Below are positions 19,317 to 30,987 of a stretch of 36,379 bases of DNA, piece by piece. The notes below the pieces were generated by a model that ran no database searches, was not told the origin of the DNA, and saw only the letters and a program-made list of their open reading frames with translations. Source of the stretch: Chara braunii (Eukaryota > Streptophyta > Charophyceae > Charales > Characeae); the NCBI GenBank assembly GCA_003427395.1, contig BFEA01000133.1, positions 1,593,173 through 1,629,551 of the forward strand, in the 5' to 3' direction. Within the stretch, counting starts at the first letter, position 1. Each line of letters starts with the position of its first letter. The translations under genes and the position numbers were made by a program.

Positions 19317-20978
19317 AGCGAACAATTTTTCATTCCAAAACAACACTTGAAACGAGGCCGGGGACAGCCTGTTTAGGCTATAGGTGCCAGTCACTCAACC
19401 AGCACACATAAGACCATTCCTATCTGCCTATCTGTTACCTACGGATGCTCACCTAGCTATCCCGCCTAATCGGACTATTCTAGCTCTATCCAATCTTACC
19501 CCTACTGCACAGACCTAGAAACGCGGTCTGAACTTGGCCCAGTTCGGCCGAGAGGAACCTTCTGTTCCTTTTCTGTGGGCTGGCCCTCTCCTCCCTACCC
19601 CTCCCAGTGTGGTCTACTGTGACCACCGACTGGAACCGAGTGCCCTGGTTCATCCTAGTCTATCTATTCACCAGTCTCTCCTATTCTAGCTCCTCTTTCT
19701 ATCCCCTTCCTCCCCCTGAGTCTACGCGAGCCATGGCGATATCTTTAGCTTGTTGTCGACAATCAATGCTAATCCACCGCGCCTCACCCAGGTTTCTGGG
19801 AACCAGGACAGCCCTGAACTGCTTCTGCCCTTCAACACTTTCCTCCTCCAATCCGCCCTAATTTCCAGTTTTATCATAGATCTTAACATTTCCTCCACCT
19901 GCTTTTCCTCCAGGCCTTGGGCCTGAAATCCCCTCCCATTCCAGTGGGTCAATCCTTGGCAGCCTCTTTGCTGTTCCTCCCCCATTAACTTGTAAACTGT
20001 TGGTTCTCCCCTTCCGTGCTGTCACACTGCCCTGACCCGGATGTCTTTGAGGCTGGACAGTCCCCATCTCATGGTATTTTGATACAGTGCTAGGATATCG
20101 CTGTGATCTGTGACTCTATTATATTCCTCCACTTCACACTTCCCCGACTCATCCTCTACCCACTGGAATAACCAAAAGAACTTGAACTTGGGGGCTTCGT
20201 TCTCCTCCTATGATTTGAACCAAGTGTCTGCTGGGTTGATGCCTTGTGGACCTACTAGAAGTTTCCATCTGTCAGGAATGGCTGCTACCAGCATCCTCAG
20301 TCTTTCCTGCTGGTGAGGCAGTTGCCTCAGACTTCCTCGCAGGTGACTAGGCGGATGCCATTGATTGGTGTTTGCATCCCACAGATCTCCAATCCCGTAG
20401 ACTCCTCTCTGTACCCACTTCAGCCAAAAGTTGCCCAGAGATGCCATTGCAGAGAATGGGATGGGTTGCCATCTGTATTCTTGATGTGCTGGTTATCAAA
20501 TAGCGGTTGTCTCATTACCTCTCCTTGGAGACAGGTTCTACCATAATGTCTGCTTTGATTTTCTTCCAAGCCGCCAGCACATTCCTCCAAAACTTAGATT
20601 TAATCCTTTTGTTAACAAAGGAGTCCATCATGCAGGCAACCCAGACCCTCGTTGTTCTGGCTAGACCCCGCTCTTCCTGTAGTATTTCTCTGCTAACAGG
20701 CACCAGTCTGGTGGTTCTGCCAGTTCTGCAACCTTCAGCACCCAGGTGGAGAGTAAGGCCAGGTTCTGAGAACCCTGGGTTTGCATAGTGTCTCCCAAGC
20801 CACTTTTGAGATGAACTTTAACCCTTGGTTCTCCTTCGCGTGCGGTTTCCAAATAAATCTTCTGGCCGGTGCTCTGATGTTTTTCAGTGTGGCATCTGAG
20901 AGTTTGCAGAAGTACAAAGCAGAGAAGTGAGAAGGCTGATACTGTGACCACTACAGTCTTCCTCCGAACAAAACGCAC
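19317..20978 (-). pseudogene. Degenerate LINE (non-LTR retrotransposon), C-terminal RT region and 3' end
   Basis: Successive minus frames give pieces typical of the C-terminal part of plant LINE ORF2. These are 'LLSTWVLKVAELAEPPDW', then 'SKFWRNVLAAWKKIKADI', then 'MRQPLFDNQHIKNTDGNPS' (the QPLF.N..I...G block), then 'WVQRGVYGIGDLWD'. Order and spacing fit a single reading interrupted by frameshifts and stops. Downstream, about 400 bp of 3' sequence ends at A runs (T on +). The catalytic RT core is not in the window: the element is 5' truncated, as LINE copies usually are. No target duplication identified. Confidence 0.6.
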
Positions 20979-21157
20979 GTGCGTTATTTACGAATAGAAT
21001 GCATGGGGTGCATTGTATTCGTATACAACGCACGTGCGTTATGCTACGAATATAGGGTATCAACTTCCGACAATGCCTCCCCCTCCCCCCCCACAAAAAA
21101 AAGTATGTGCCTTGTACAGGTATCTCCAGTCTTCCCACAAACAGGACCGTCATGTAA

Positions 21158-21223
<66 letters not shown>

Positions 21224-21288
21224 NNNNNNNNNNNNNNNNNNNNNNNNNNNNNNNNNNNNNNNNNNNNNNNNNNNNNNNNNNNNNNNNN

Positions 21289-21351
<63 letters not shown>

Positions 21352-21600
21352 CGGAATACTGCAGGGCGCGCACCTGGAAATGACAGCGACACTGCAGGCA
21401 GGATAGCATGCGTTCTATTTGAATAGAACACCCGTCTGTTCGAATAGAACAAACGTGCGTACTATTTGAATATAACATATGTGCATACCATTTCAACGTG
21501 CGTACTATTTGGATTTCAGGGGGCAACTTCGAAAAATCGACTTTTTCAGGGAAAGTTGAATAGTACATACATGTGTTTTGTTTAGGGGAAGTCTGTAGTG
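20979..21600. repeat. AC/GA microsatellite with sequence gap, flanked by short palindromes
   Basis: A CA run (about 21159-21192) passes into GA runs (21192-21223 and 21289-21350). These are separated by 65 N (21224-21288), an unsequenced stretch whose true length is unknown. The flanks carry repeated short palindromes such as AACGCACGTGCGTT (about 20971 and 21029) and GTTCTATTTGAATAGAAC (about 21413). No gene. Confidence 0.8.
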
Positions 21601-22430
21601 CTCTGCCTACCAGGGATAGGTGGGGTGCGATACCCAACTGCGGATCCTAGCAGTAACCCTCTCGTGTAGCAGTAGGTTTTGTGATGAGGAGCAATCTTGA
21701 AGGGATACTAAGATCCTCATAAATCAGAAATCTTTCTGCAGTATTGGTAGCTGCCTGGTGTAAATTGTGCCCCCGGTATGGGTGCACCGCTGCCGGAAGC
21801 GGCGTGCCTCCCGTCACACCAAAATGCCACTTCAAATCGGGATGAGTGCGTCGAGCTGCCTTGTTGCCGCACGATGGAGGATGGAGTTTCCACGTCGTTC
21901 GTCACTGCGAAAAAGTTAGTTTGAGTTTTTCCTTGACGCCCCATGATGGACGATGGAGCTTCCACATCGTTGGTTTCGCATGGTGAAGAAACGAGGGTTG
22001 GTCGGCGTCTCCACTACGGAAGAGGAAGGTGACCTTGTGTGAGCGTGGGGAAGCAGTTGTTGAGGTGCAGACTCTTCATGTATGGATAGGCAGAGAGGGG
22101 GGGGGGTCTGCTAGGACTAAGGTGCGTAGAGTGAAATGCTTTGAAGGGAGTATCACTTTTTACAACTGTTAGCATATCGGAAGTGATGTTCAAGGGGGCT
22201 GAAGAAGGAAGGCAACGAAGCATCCCCTTCTCTCGCCGGACTGCTTGCAAGGGGTTACTGGCGGGTTCAGTGATCGTGTCTTGCAACATGGTGGGTTGCT
22301 GAAGATGGCGATCCATGTTGCGGTCCGATGGTTTTCATCATCCAGCCTTTATCATGATACGGATGGTCGACAAGAGTGATCGACCACATCAAAGAGAAGA
22401 GTTAATAGATGCCTTTATTTTCAGGTCATT
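21601..22430. other. Sequence with two unassigned minus ORFs
   Basis: Minus ORF 22014-22316 (100 codons from an ATG) and minus frame 21717-21990 have protein-like composition but no recognised domain. The second contains an internal repeat, VEAPSSIMGRQG and VETPSSIVRQQG, about 24 residues apart, reflecting an imperfect DNA tandem copy at 21862-21985. They may be exons, transposon relics or chance. Confidence 0.3.
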
Positions 22431-23027
22431 TTCATCTGCTTCATACAAGTGCTGGATACTTGGATGGGGCAATATGAAACCACTTTCAGAAACTTCAGCC
22501 ACTTCAGGCCATTTCAGAGGTTTCAGGTCCAACACGAAGCTCTTGAAATGATCTTAAGTGGCTAAACGTTCAAAAATCGGTTTCTGGTCCACCCATCCAA
22601 GCATTTAGATGCGGGGACTTGAAACCGCTTTCAGAAGGTTCAACCACGTCAGGTCATTTCAGACTTTTCAAGTTTTCCCACTCGAAACTTCTGAAATGAC
22701 ATGAAGTAGTTGAAGTTTTTGAAAGCGGTTTCAAGTTCCTCTATCCAAACATTCGGATGGGGGGACCTGAAACCGATCTCAGAAGCTTCATCTACTTCAA
22801 GTCATTTCTGAGGATTCAAGTTTCCCCACGTGAAACTCCTGAAATGATATGAAGTGGCCGAAAATCTAAAACCGGTTTCATATGTCCCCATCCGACTATT
22901 TCAAAAGGGAGGACTTGAAACCACTTTCAGAAGTTTCGACCACTTCATGTCACTTTAGAGGTTTTAGGTCCCCTTACCTGAAACTTCTGAAATGACATGA
23001 AGTGGTAAACAATAACGTTTAACCTGG

Positions 23028-23108
<81 letters not shown>

Positions 23109-23160
23109 CTCCTAAACCACCTGAAACTTCTGAAATCACCAAAAGTGTCTTTAAGGTTTT
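22430..23160. repeat. Tandem array of about 146-bp units, each an imperfect hairpin
   Basis: Units begin with GAAACC(A/G)CTTTCAGAAG-type sequence at about 22476, 22621, 22769 and 22917 (spacing 145-148 bp). In each unit the left arm (GAAACC..CTTTCAGAA..TTC..CCACTTCA.GTCATTTCAGA) is followed by its approximate reverse complement (TGAAATGACATGAAGTGG..GAA..GAAAGCGGTTTC). Units are joined by short CATCC...GGATG linkers. The last unit is interrupted by a 77-base A run. It looks like a head-to-tail array of a MITE-like palindrome. Confidence 0.75.
23030..23106. repeat. Poly(A) tract, about 77 bases
   Basis: An uninterrupted A run lies inside the hairpin array; homology to the array (CTGAAACTTCTGAAAT) resumes just after it. 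It may be the tail of an inserted retroposon or an expanded A run. The poly-Phe ORFs over it are artefacts. Confidence 0.9.
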
Positions 23161-23499
23161 TCAACGATTTTTAGTGTCTGCTAACAAACTTCATAATTTT
23201 TTATTGTGAAATAATTTCAAAATGTCATTAATCACTTATGTCACGTGACGACCGTGCTGCAAAGTGTCAATGAAGGAGGATGTGAGGTTTGGGGGGGGGG
23301 GGAAGGGGAAAGTTGAATGGTTTTGTTTAGGCTTTATGTGTCTTCCTTTCCCTGTTTCAAATACGTTGTCCGTTTTCAATTCTTAACGAGTGGGTATTCA
23401 TCCTCCCCGTGGTAGTAACAACTTCGTAATTCTTATCTGAGTGTTCCAACTATTGGTTCTTGAAATTTTGAATTTGTGAGTCTAAATAAGATCAAAGTA

Positions 23500-24347
23500 C
23501 GATGCGAAGAATGATCAACTCACATGCTTATTTTCCTCTCACGTGTTATCTTCGTTGAGGGCACATGCCCCTCGTAGGTACTTAAGTACATCAAAATATC
23601 ATTCATATATACAATCACACAATAGTTGATAATTCTTAGCGCTAACAACGTTTTTCGGATGAGGAAAAGTCATTTTCATCGCGCCTTGAAATGTAGCTGA
23701 TGCATTGCAAATTCTCATCGGGCATCGGATCTATTATCTGGTCCCTTCAAAACGGACGAATGTCATTTTCGGGCGGTCCTCCTTTTTTACGAGAAGGTGA
23801 TGGAATCCATGACGGATATCAAACTTGCTAAAAAAACGCACATATACAATAGCATCCTGCATCTCATCAATCTGAGGGAGAGGATAAACATCTTTAATTG
23901 TGTTATCATTCAGTTTTCGATGGTCAATACAGATCCGAATTCATCCCGTATTCTTTGGTGCAATCACTACCAGAAATGGCCAAGGCTCAATCGCGGGCTC
24001 GATCCACCATTAGCTTCAAACTCCTTGACTCACTGGAATGCGGCAAACCGTTGCGTCGGGGAGTATTGATATGGAGTGCAACTAATCGGCGGATGGTTCC
24101 CTGTAATGATTTCATGCTCAATTACATTTGTCATATCGATGTCATGATCATGCACACTTAGTACTACAATATATTCATCCAACACATCTTTCAAAAGCTT
24201 CCGTATTTCTTTAGGAACATAAGACGGGACTATGACCATTGGATTAGTACCAAAAATATCGAGTCGGATCTCAAGGCAATGAGGGTCAAGCAGACACATT
24301 CCCTCTACGCTAGAAAACATTGAACTGCCGATTCTGACTGAGAACAC
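23500..24347 (-). pseudogene. Reverse transcriptase region of element C
   Basis: Translated in pieces on the minus strand it has 'VIEHEIITGNHPPISCTPYQ' (RT start), then 'CIDHRKLNDNTIKDVYPLPQ', then 'FSKFDIRHGFHHLLV', then 'IYMNDILMYL'. These are the ordered Ty3/gypsy RT motifs. The catalytic YxDD reads YMND (23598-23609), with one catalytic Asp replaced, and several stops and frameshifts interrupt the frame, so the enzyme is dead. The motif order is clear even though no single ORF covers it. Confidence 0.75.
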
Positions 24348-24588
24348 AGTGGCTGTGACTACGCGAGATTGATGATTTCAGTTTTTTTCCCTTTTCTGTC
24401 AATCTTTGGATCAGTGGTGCTTGTCGCAATCTTCAATCTCGTTAGCTCCGTCATTTAATCCATTAGGTTCGGAACACCACTAATCAGTGTCTCCTCATCT
24501 TTCTTAATCAATCCTACCATTGCAAATTTGTGAGCAAGTGTCAAGGCAAAGCGACGGAGAGATTGAGATATTGCATTATCAGTTGGTG

Positions 24589-25400
24589 TCACCTTCGGAG
24601 AGAAAATGTAACCTCGTATAAAGTACGAGGGGGTTCTAAAAGGTCAGTCATATCTGCGATCTGCAATATTGGTTCTCTGAGGAAAAAGGTCACAAGGATT
24701 CGAGTTTCTGTAAGAGTGAGAAATGACGAAGGAGGTGAGGGAGCAAAGTTAGACTTAGTACTTTCAATATTCAAACAGAAAGAATATGCAGTTCGCGGAA
24801 TCATCCTCTTTGGCTTCTTGTACAAAGAGTTTTACCAACTCGCTCCACTGTTCTCCGGTTGGCATGTGATCCAAAAGCTCAGTGTAATTCTTCTCAGAGT
24901 ATTCATCTTCCTCAAAAGAGAGAGATTCATCGTGACTTTCTTCCGACGAATCATCCTCCATCATTCAATCTCGTCTCTTGTATCTCGATCATTCATATTC
25001 GTACCGCCTTATCTACCATCCTCGCAATTTTTCTCAGGGGGCGCATGAAAGTACGCAAGAGAACGGTTTGTGGTTTTTCTCGAGTGTGGGTGAGATGAGT
25101 TGTTTTGAATCGAAATGCAAATGTGCGTCCACAGGCATAGCCAGGGCAATCTCAATAGCACAAAATATGATTGCACATTAATTACTAACGCATTTACTAA
25201 CACATGCATTCGCCCAACCATGACTTCCACATTGTCAATCATCAACCGAGATAATAGTTGTCCTTGCCTAAAATGGGGAGTCTCAGAATGAAGTTTAATC
25301 GTCCAAACTTTTAAACCGTGTCTAGTGAAAGTTTCACGGATGATCCTGTATCGACTAAGGCATTGAATGAATTTAACTCACCTTGCAATCACACCGTGAC
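24589..25400 (-). pseudogene. Protease region of element C with intact DTGS motif
   Basis: The minus reading 'FNALVDTGSSVKLSL' at about 25320-25370 contains the retropepsin active-site motif D-T-G-S (25341-25352) in its usual hydrophobic setting. It precedes RT in the correct order. Downstream is an acidic segment (24764-24964) and the linker to RT. The frame is broken several times. Confidence 0.6.
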
Positions 25401-25679
25401 TCCTCACTTCATAACACGGGTCGAACATGGATGGAGTGATTTTTCTCAATGTAAGAAATTGTTAGCATTCGATTGCCTCGAACGCTTTTTGTTTATCCGA
25501 ACGATCGACGACAACTATGGGATTGGAAGGAGAAGGTGCAAGTTCCTCCATCTCCCCCTTTTTTTTAGCATTATTTGGACACGCTGGTGTGTGAATCGCT
25601 TCTGGTTCTTTTGACATTGCTGAAGGAGTTTGTCATTTGCAGTCTTTGAGATTGTTAAGAGATGACCAACTAGAATAGA

Positions 25680-27170
25680 GAATCAAATATCTAACATTTT
25701 TAACGTTTGTAAGACATCGGTTTCTTCTATCCCAAATTGAGGTCCGGGTTCCGATTTGTTTTCCACGCATTCAAGCTCGTCTTTACCAGGCCGAATAGCT
25801 CCAATCAGTCCAGCCAACTGAAGGTACTCGATCGGATTTATGACATCTGCAACTTCAAATGAAGTTCTGAAAGTCGATGTCCGTAAGCATAGGAGGTAGT
25901 GGAGAAGAACAACCATATCTTTATTCTCCTGCTCCTTCAAGCAGTATAGCTACCCGCCCCTGATTAGTGGTCACAGGAGTGACCGCAAGAGATGGTTGAT
26001 TTCGTTGTGGAAGGGGCGGTCCCGAACGAAGTGTCCGACATGCTTGCAGTTATAACACTTCACTTTTCTAAGAGGACTGCCAATGTGGTGAGGTACAGGG
26101 GAGCAGGGAGAGCAGATTGCGTTTGTATTGAAGGAAAAGGCAACAAGGGGTAAGAAGAAGCAGAAGGATTAGTGCAAGGTGGTTTGCGCTCGCACTCACC
26201 AGTTCCCACAAGGTATGCTCTGACAGATCTATCTATGAGGTCTGAGTCTGTATTAACTAATTAATTCACTTCGATTGTCAGGAGGTGGCCATGTGCATCA
26301 TATGAGCTAGATAAAGGTTGGTGATGGGTACTTGCAGCGATGACTGAGGTAAGACTGTGTTTAAAGGAGTTGTCTGGGAAGGACAAGAAGAGGAGGGAGG
26401 ACAGATGACAGAAGGGTGAGTACAAGGGACATGACTCAGCGGTGGTCCGGTTGGGTTTTCGGGATCGTGGCAGTGATAAAACCGTCAAATCGATCTTCGC
26501 TAAGATTGTCGTTTTGCAACTACGTTTTCTAGTACCGTATCAGTTATACTTGCGTGTATATTGTGAATCCAGCTTGAGTGCCTTGGCGATGATCGTCAGT
26601 AGCTGAGTCATTTTGGGATGAACTTTTTTTTTAGCTTCGCCTTTAAGACCGGATTGTGAAGATGATCTAGTCTCAAACAACATTATTTTCCCGTCCAGAC
26701 TTATCCAGAGTTGTTTGAAATCTATCCACAAAATCTGGCAACAATTCTCTTGGTTCTTGAGGGTGCGTTTTCAGTACAAACCAAGCAGCGTCCTCGTTCA
26801 CCGCATCAAACCTTGATAAAAAAAAAATCTTTAAAGTGTAGCGGTTGTAGCCCAATCTACCCATCTATCGCGTTTAAACCAATCGTGAGCAGTATTTCTT
26901 ACAAGCAGGGTGATGACTCGAGCAAGTCAGCCGCATCAAGCCTTGAGCTTCCACAACTTCGAGTCATCCCTCGGAATAAGTATGATTAGGATAAAATGGA
27001 AAGGTGGTTGGGATGCTTATCATTACTCAAGAGGCAACCACATTAGCGTTAGTCATCATGATGGTTGCCTCTTCTCTCGCCTTCGACAATCTGTTTCGAG
27101 TGACGGGAGAACTTCTTTGATTTGTTCGAGCTGGTGCTCATCCTCTCACGAGCTCGTTTCACTATCACCA
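25680..27170 (-). pseudogene. Gag relic of element C
   Basis: Scattered minus-frame fragments include 'CYNCKHVGHFVRDR' at about 26020-26062, a CCHC zinc knuckle whose last Cys is replaced by Arg. Another is an upstream gag-like piece at 26673-26864 ('FFLSRFDAVNEDAAWFVLK', comparable to the FDYIHPEQAFFLIK part of element A gag). Order and distance to the primer-binding site fit gag. Confidence 0.5.
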
Positions 27171-27185
27171 TAACTGACACGTGTG

Positions 27186-27199
27186 GGCTCCAATATCAA
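27186..27199 (-). promoter_or_regulatory. Degenerate primer-binding site of element C
   Basis: Minus-strand TTGATATTGGAGCC is the diverged counterpart of TTGGTATCGGAGCC in element A and is likewise preceded by GTGAGGT, the LTR end. Confidence 0.6.
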
Positions 27200-29557
27200 C
27201 CTCACTCCCTGTGTTGTCTTCCAATTGGAGATATTAAAAATGTGGAACAGACCCTTGAAGAACACCAAAATGGAGTGTGGTGGTAAATATTTTTTGAAAA
27301 TTGTGTGTGGGGACATAGACGGAGCTAAAATCCTCTGTATGGCTCCTGTTTTAGTGAGAAATGATTATCGTCACCCGAGAAAGAAATAGCGCGTGCAACT
27401 TTCAAACGTTCATTTAATCCAAAAAGTATCTATAAACTTTCATGCTAGCTACTAGACATTTTTTTCCAATGGAAAGGCAGGGGTATGCACGTGGGATCTC
27501 ATTTTCGATTTAAGTCTCAACGCCGCTCATTACAGACCTTGGAATCTGACGTGGACGGCCTCAGCCTGATCGCCCTTTCCTCATGGTCGTCCTCACCACG
27601 TGCCGAGTAGTGAAACCACTTTTTCAAAGTTTTCCGACAATTCTCGGTGCGGCGGCAATCGCTACACAGAATGTGGAGCCAATGAGGTGCCACCACCGTC
27701 TACAGGATGACAATCAACTCATTAAACGAGAATAATAAGGAGTACGAAGAAAAATGAGTATCAACAATGATAAAACTAGTGCCTACGACTTCCGAGCACC
27801 TTGTTTAGGGAGGAAAGTAATAACACTCTCCGATCTTTGCGACGACTTCTCGTACATTCCACTCTCATACAGGCACAGTGGGGATACAGGAAGTCGGCAC
27901 CCAGTTGGATCAGTATAATCGGTCCACATGGCATTAGCAAGGCTGATTGTGAATGTCTACTTCATTCGTTATTCGATCACATGAATAAATAGACACAATG
28001 CTAGGTTCTCATTATTTTTGGTCCACATGACAGGCCGACCCGAAGCGTGAGTTTATATAATCTGATCCAATCAAGAAGACAACCATCATTCATTCAACGG
28101 AGGAAATAAAAACAAACCATGTTCAAGGATCATGAGCCCCGAAACAGTTGTTAGCTACATATAAGTATGCTTCTCGATTAACTGATTTTTGCATTCAACT
28201 TTCAAAAGGGAAAAGCACATACCATTCATTCGCGCGAGTGAGGAAATAAAGTCGAGCATGCATCGAAATAATCATATATGAATCCTAATTCGTGCTCGTC
28301 ATCAGAGCAACTGCTCAATCGATGTATATATGAAAATGACTTTCACTTGACTTATTTCGATGTTCCCGTAGGTTTCCACAACGAGCTGGGGACAAGAAAT
28401 CACTCATGCATAAACCATCAAATATAAAGGAGCAAAATGAGGGACTAAGCATATCATCCGAACTCGATGGTCTCTCAAATTTAACGATACTCGTCCTCGT
28501 GAAATCCAATCGAATTCAACGAGACAAGCGTGACAGGGCCTTAGGAGTTGGTAGGGGCAAGGGAGTAACCATAACATTTAGACATTCACAAAGAAAATAT
28601 TAAAAGAGGGAGAAAGAGGGAAAGAGACGGAGTTGAAGTTGTAGCTTGACCGAAAAAAAGGACTAAGGAAAGACGGGTTATGAGCACACAAACAAACATT
28701 AGAAAAGTCGATAATCTGCCATGAACTTATCTTCCAAAATAAGAGGAGGAACTGAAGATCAAGGCGTGCAAGCCTTTTGCTCTCTTATCATAGCCCTGGA
28801 CCATGCAACCACTCATACACACACACTTTCCTGACCTAGGTACTGGCGATCCCGACCGCCACATACTAACCTCCACACCACAACAATCGTTACCTCGTGA
28901 AACTCAGCTTCTACACCGACTTGCTCATATCCCGCAGTCTGTCGCGGCCACCCAACACAATGAGCACATAGCCTGCAAAACTACAGTCAGCTCGTCAAGA
29001 TTTTTCGACGCGCCCTAAACATCATTTAGCCACGACTTCCTTGAAGCTGGCAGATAGGTTGAGAAAAAGTTTTTCGGATGCGCTTGTGGATTTTATAGTT
29101 GCGAAGAGGGAAATAGAAGATGAGAGAGAATGAGGGGGGGGTAGGCGGGAGTGAAGAGATAATAAGGGTTGATCGCCTGGGGAAAGTCATATCGATCCGC
29201 ATGAGTTTTTTTCCAGCCAATCAGATCACAACGTGAGGTGATTAAACCTCCTTACACGATGTCGTCTGATGGCTTGAAAACTCTTGGGGGGGGGATCCGT
29301 AGGGAGTTCATGTATGAGGATGAAGGCGGGAAGAAGGAGGGCGTGAAGAGTAGTACGGAGCAGGACCAAGATTCAGACGGAAGGAGACAGAGAGAAGCGC
29401 AAAAGGAAAGGGGATGGAAAACAGTTATGGGTGGAAGGGAGAAGGCACGAAGTAGAGAAAGGCGAAGATAGTATGGGGCATAGTGGGAAGTGGGGGAAAT
29501 TTGCATGCATGGCGCTGGCAAAAAGGCAAAAAGGCACCAAAACTTGAACAGTTATGT
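27200..29557 (-). mobile_element. Probable 5' LTR of element C (diverged), about 2.3 kb
   Basis: The low end matches the LTR end of element A in outline (CCTCAC, then a 'ttttttgaaaattg...tgggga' block like 'atttttggaaattgaagtgga'). Near 28930 'cccgcagtctgtcgcggcc' matches the LTR block 'cagtccgtcgcggcc'. At 29088-29098 minus CTATAAAATCC followed by a CAAGCGC-like stretch matches the LTR TATA site. Spacing of these marks equals that in LTR B. The upper edge is not defined and is set where LTR B begins. ORFs inside are not conserved. Confidence 0.5.
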
Positions 29558-29683
29558 TGTGACGCCCAACCTCACACCCAACGCGACTTCCTGATCGGAG
29601 TGGGATGGGGGCTCAGAAGTGCAAAAAGGGGTGTGCCAAGGATTTTAGGAAAGTGGGGTGTAATCCCAGGTCGGAAATGAGAA

Positions 29684-30172
29684 TCACCATCCGGGAGTCC
29701 TTTGGTTTTGCCTTCGTGTCCGGTTGCGCGGCTCGATCATTCGTCGCCGCCCCTCAGCTTCAGCGCGGGTTCGACGAGCAAATTCCGAGGCTCGATAGGC
29801 CTGGCGCCGCCGACACTTTTCGCACTGTACGCGGGGCCAATAGCGGGCTATGGAATTCTGCGGCACCACCGTGAGTTGGTGGTATGGAAGGAGGAGGTGG
29901 AAGGGAGGGAAACTGGTAGTAATAACAACGAAGCCGGGGGATATGAAATACTGCGTGTTATAAGTATCCGAATAATTGGGGCCCCTAGGACCGTTAGGTA
30001 TGACACAGTGAAAGTCCCTCGCACACAATCGATTGCTTTCTGTCAGACAGGGGAATTTCATATTTCTTAAGTTCCCCCGCCGTCCGAGTTGTTCACCTTC
30101 TCAGTATTCGCGGCATTCCGAGTCCCTCATACTCTCACGATCGGACATCCAAGCGGGAAATTCTGCAGCCAT
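29684..30172 (-). pseudogene. ORF D (copy B): conserved LTR-resident protein, one in-frame stop
   Basis: The start ATG at 30170-30172 and the N-terminal MA(V/A) correspond to copy A. The frame is broken by a TGA at 30101-30103, where copy A has TGG (Trp). After it, about 125 codons run to a TGA at 29684. Conserved marks are 'GEQL.RRGNLRN', 'LCARDFH', 'SFPPFHLLLPYHQLTVVP', 'NSIARYWPR' and the pair 'CEKC'. Differences from copy A are mostly silent in the core. The C-terminal 25 residues are unrelated apart from being Arg-rich. Function unknown. The single Trp-to-stop transition looks recent. Confidence 0.65.
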
Positions 30173-30639
30173 ATCCGTTTAGAAAGTTCGGTCCCCTGCA
30201 TCCTCATACAGAGTTCCAGGCTGACTCACGCAGGCGAGTACGTAGCGACTCGGTTTCCTTGAGATCGCGGTTGTAAACGAGCGTGCACGTGAGAAACAGC
30301 GGGTTGGTTCACCATATCGATCACATTCAGCATGCATGCAGATATCCTATCCCTGCGGCGTCGAGTGAGATCCGATCGCAAGTGATCAGTAGACAGAGTC
30401 GAAACGGGCATCGCAAAACAATATTGGAAATCCGAAAGGATCGCTAATAAAGTTTACTCACATTCATTCCATGCATACATACAAAATACAAACAACAAGA
30501 AAAATCCGAGACGATTTACAAAAGAGGTCCAAAAAGAAGGCCACGATAAAATCGACCATGTCCGGATTTAAAATTATACAGAGGAACAGAGGAAAAGAAA
30601 GAAAAAACGAAAAGAACCTTATCCCACATCCACACAACT

Positions 30640-30642
<3 letters not shown>

Positions 30643-30721
<79 letters not shown>
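30643..30721. repeat. (CT)n microsatellite in LTR B
   Basis: About 39 CT units, far longer than the run at the same place in LTR A. It explains the Ser-Leu and Glu-Arg repeat ORFs around it. Confidence 0.95.
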
Positions 30722-30723
<2 letters not shown>

Positions 30724-30977
30724 CGCTCCCGATGCAGGCAGTCCATCGCCACGCATCAACACAGAGTTGTCACCCCGCTTGGTTCGAGCATGCAAGCCAG
30801 GTTCGCCTGTACGCCACAGTCCGTCGTGGCCCCGCATGTCAACCCCACATACCCGACACCAGCCCGTCGGATCGCCCAACTCTCACACTCACTCACCTTT
30901 CAAACTTGCTCGTTAGCCGACCCTCACTGATCGCGCCAACCTCGGAATTCTTAGAGAGCAAACTAATCGCGCTTGCA

Positions 30978-30987
30978 AAATTTATAG
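30978..30987 (-). promoter_or_regulatory. TATA-like box in LTR B
   Basis: Minus-strand CTATAAATTT followed by TGCAAGCGCGATTAG, identical in the core to LTR copy 0. Confidence 0.45.

Larger units (their letters stand above)
23470..27200 (-). mobile_element. Element C internal region: decayed relative of elements A and B
   Basis: In minus order it has a primer-binding-site-like sequence (27186-27199), gag relics with a zinc knuckle (26020-26062), a protease motif (25341-25352), an acidic linker (24764-24964), a protease-RT linker similar to element A ('TDLLEPPRTLYEV' against 'TDSWKPPRAIYEA', 24589-24825), RT N terminus (24030-24347) and RT core to about 23470. RNase H, integrase and the extra ORFs are absent, and no 3' LTR follows. 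Much more diverged than A is from B. Confidence 0.7.

Noticed and set aside
19018-19411. Phe/Tyr-rich ORFs resembling membrane proteins
   Set aside because: They arise from T-rich low-complexity DNA next to the LINE A-tail and have no real hydrophobic-helix pattern.
22476-23010. CRISPR-like regular spacing
   Set aside because: Units are about 146 bp, palindromic and contiguous with no variable spacers; it is a eukaryotic satellite.
22945-23164. Poly-Phe ORFs
   Set aside because: Translations of the 77-base A run on the minus strand.
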